Assembly (NCBI RefSeq): GCF_022662335.1
Contig: NZ_JAKNQJ010000011.1
Coordinates: forward strand, 1 to 64,000
DNA length: 64,000 bases
Reading direction: 5' to 3'
Origin: Sphingomonas sp. CROZ-RG-20F-R02-07
GTDB lineage: Bacteria; Pseudomonadota; Alphaproteobacteria; Sphingomonadales; Sphingomonadaceae
Position 1 is the stretch's first letter. Every line of letters begins with the position of its first letter. The notes beneath the pieces were generated by a model. The model was not told where the DNA came from. It worked only from the letters and a program-made list of their open reading frames with translations, and ran no database searches. A program made the position numbers and the translations under genes. Positions 62,571 through 64,000 of this stretch are shown piece by piece.

Positions 62571-63316
62571 GCCTCATCGTCTTTCCCGCGATCGACCTGA
62601 AGGCAGGCCAGGTCGTCCGCCTCGCCGAGGGCGATATGGACCGCGCCACCGTCTATGGCGACGATCCCGCCGCGCAGGCGATGCTCTTCGCCGGGGCCGG
62701 GGCGCAGCATCTGCACGTCGTCGATCTCGACGGCGCGTTCGCGGGCAATTCGGTCAACGGCGAGGCGGTGAAGGCGATCGTCGAACGCTTTCCCGGCCAT
62801 GTCCAGCTGGGCGGCGGGATCCGCACCCGGGCCAGCGTCGAGCGCTGGTTCGACCTGGGCGTGGCGCGCGTGGTGATCGGCACTGCGGCTCTGGAGGATC
62901 CCGAATTCGTCCGCGCCGCTGCACGTGACTTTCCCGGCGGGATCGTCGTGGCGGTGGACGCGAAGGACGGCATGGTCGCCACCAAGGGCTGGGCCGACGT
63001 CTCGACCGTCTCCGCCACCGATCTCGCGCGCCGGTTCGAGGATGCGGGCGTGGCCGCGCTGCTGTTCACCGATGTGGGCCGCGACGGCATGCTGAAGGGC
63101 TGCAACGTCGAGGCGACGGTCGATCTAGCACGCGCGGTGGCGATCCCGGTCATCGCGAGCGGCGGCGTGAAGGGGATCGGCGACATCCACGTGCTGGCGC
63201 TCCACGCCCGCGCCAAGGATGGAAACGGGGGCGTGGAGGGCGTCATCACCGGCCGGGCACTGTACGACGGCCGCCTCGACCTGGCGGCGGCGCTGAGCGT
63301 GGCGGCGGCGGCGTGA
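62567..63316 (+). CDS. hisA: Phosphoribosylformimino-5-aminoimidazole carboxamide ribotide isomerase
   Basis: This 249-aa (beta/alpha)8 barrel has catalytic Asp in FPAIDLKAG and Asp in [11 protein letters not shown], with phosphate loops QLGGGIRT and IASGGVKG. Starts with GTG overlapping the hisH stop; ATG 62558 three codons upstream is in frame but the GTGA pattern matches the rest of the operon. A 268-base gap containing a palindromic repeat separates it from hisF. Confidence 0.96.
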   Translation: MSLIVFPAIDLKAGQVVRLAEGDMDRATVYGDDPAAQAMLFAGAGAQHLHVVDLDGAFAGNSVNGEAVKAIVERFPGHVQLGGGIRTRASVERWFDLGVARVVIGTAALEDPEFVRAAARDFPGGIVVAVDAKDGMVATKGWADVSTVSATDLARRFEDAGVAALLFTDVGRDGMLKGCNVEATVDLARAVAIPVIASGGVKGIGDIHVLALHARAKDGNGGVEGVITGRALYDGRLDLAAALSVAAAA

Positions 63317-63318
63317 GC

Positions 63319-63562
63319 GTTCACGCGGAGGCGCGGAGGCGCGGAGCGCCGGTAGCACTGTGGGCGAGTTCTCGCGCTAAGACGCGAAGACGCGAAGAGG
63401 TTCTTCGCGGCGCAGCCGCCTCGATTTTTACGGCAGCGGACGCCCCGTTCGGAGCGAAGAGCGACCGCGAAGCACCCCCACCCTCTTTGCGTCTTCGCGT
63501 CTTCGCGCGAACACCCTGCCTGCGGCGCAACGCCCCCCTCCGCGCCTCCACGCCTCCGCATG
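63319..63562. repeat. Composite palindromic intergenic repeat, copy 2 (inside his operon)
   Basis: Outer arms: TTCACGCGGAGGCGCGGAGGC at about 63320-63340 and GCGCCTCCACGCCTCCGC at 63542-63559. Inner arms: GCTAAGACGCGAAGACGCGAAG at 63376-63397 and CTTTGCGTCTTCGCGTCTTCGC at 63485-63506. The arms nest, so the RNA could fold into a long two-tier hairpin between hisA and hisF. The spacer at 63400-63480 is unrelated to copy 1 (103-297). No gene is seen in this interval. Confidence 0.8.
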
Positions 63563-63584
63563 GACCCTCATCGGAGCACCGCCC

Positions 63585-64000
63585 ATGACCGTCCGCGCGC
63601 GCGTGATCCCGTGTCTCGACGTGGCGAACGGCCGCGTGGTGAAGGGTGTGAACTTCGTGGCGCTGCGCGATGCGGGCGATCCGGTCGAACAGGCGCGCGC
63701 CTATGATGCGGCGGGCGCGGACGAATTGTGCTTCCTCGACATCACCGCCACGCACGAGGCGCGCGGCACGATCCTTGACGTCGTGCGGCGCACCGCGGCG
63801 GTGTGCTTCATGCCGCTGACCGTCGGCGGCGGAGTGGGCGGGATCGACGATGCGCGCGCACTTCTGCTGGCGGGCGCTGACAAGGTGGCGGTCAATTCCG
63901 CCGCGGTGGCGCGGCCCGAGCTGGTCGGCGAGATGGCCGAGCGGTTCGGCAGCCAGTGCGTCGTCGCCTCGATCGATGCGCGCCGCTCGGGCGAAGGCTG
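63585..64000 (+). CDS. hisF: Imidazole glycerol phosphate synthase, cyclase subunit (partial)
   Basis: The 5' part of hisF runs off the window end (138 codons seen). [24 protein letters not shown] contains the catalytic Asp, LCFLDITAT and [28 protein letters not shown] the phosphate-binding loops. It forms the HisHF complex with the hisH product. TCGGAGCACCGCCC before ATG 63585 gives a ribosome site, so it can be translated independently of the repeat interrupting the operon. Confidence 0.95.
   Translation, partial: MTVRARVIPCLDVANGRVVKGVNFVALRDAGDPVEQARAYDAAGADELCFLDITATHEARGTILDVVRRTAAVCFMPLTVGGGVGGIDDARALLLAGADKVAVNSAAVARPELVGEMAERFGSQCVVASIDARRSGEG

Overview
The window is a high-GC, densely packed bacterial chromosome segment. 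It most likely comes from an alphaproteobacterium of the Sphingomonas group. Supporting features are a CpdR-type cell-cycle receiver, a DUF1013/TrcR regulator, an alphaproteobacterial-type SspB, DUF1192, several outer-membrane TonB receptors including one in a carbohydrate-type locus with SapC and a flavin-dependent halogenase, and GGAAC-type (EcfG-like) promoter candidates. I see no phage, integrase, transposase or CRISPR array. It reads as core chromosome with nutrient-acquisition islets.

Layout. 1-3.1 kb: a palindromic repeat, a small membrane protein, a DedA protein, and a LOV histidine kinase with its single-domain response regulator. 3.0-7.3 kb (minus): a four-gene, translationally coupled siderophore uptake operon behind a Fur box. 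7.5-12.5 kb: an aldo/keto reductase and a group of small stress-type genes around a triple-PAS LuxR regulator. 12.7-16.4 kb: a secreted esterase, a periplasmic amidohydrolase, and a divergent ArsR/SDR pair. 16.5-20.6 kb (minus): a TPP-riboswitch operon encoding a TonB receptor, an APH-fold kinase and a PnuC/PnuT transporter, which is a complete-looking route for taking up and trapping thiamine or a precursor. 20.7-26.7 kb: amidase, small secreted protein, PAP2 phosphatase, cation/proton antiporter, SDR. 26.8-34.9 kb: DUF6445 protein, LacI regulator with a palindromic operator, TonB receptor, secreted glycosidase-like protein and a flavin-dependent halogenase, ended by a strong bidirectional terminator and tRNA-Val(GAC).

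35-45.8 kb: cpdR, an N-formylglutamate amidohydrolase homologue, a candidate small RNA with anti-Shine-Dalgarno loops, sapC, an FAD-linked oxidase, a DEAD-box helicase, thioredoxin-like and GST/hydrolase genes, trcR, a repeat-flanked GIY-YIG gene, a quinone oxidoreductase and DUF1192. 45.9-54.3 kb: clpA, a 7TM-GGDEF protein, a PAS/winged-helix regulator, then a housekeeping run xseB-ispA-coaD-cyclophilin-queA. 54.4-60.8 kb: CsbD, a cysteine-rich protein, a FAD-dependent oxidoreductase, a J-domain protein divergent from a bolA-GST-Nudix-pirin chain, and an epoxide-hydrolase-like enzyme. 60.8-64 kb: sspB divergent from hisB-hisH-hisA-hisF, with a second copy of the palindromic repeat inserted between hisA and hisF; hisF runs off the window.

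The points most worth following up are the candidate sRNA, the halogenase/DUF6445 carbohydrate-type locus, the TPP-controlled operon with an unassigned kinase, the GIY-YIG gene between palindromic repeats, and the composite GCGGAGGC/AAGACGCGAAG repeat. All family assignments were made by reading the sequence; no database search was run.
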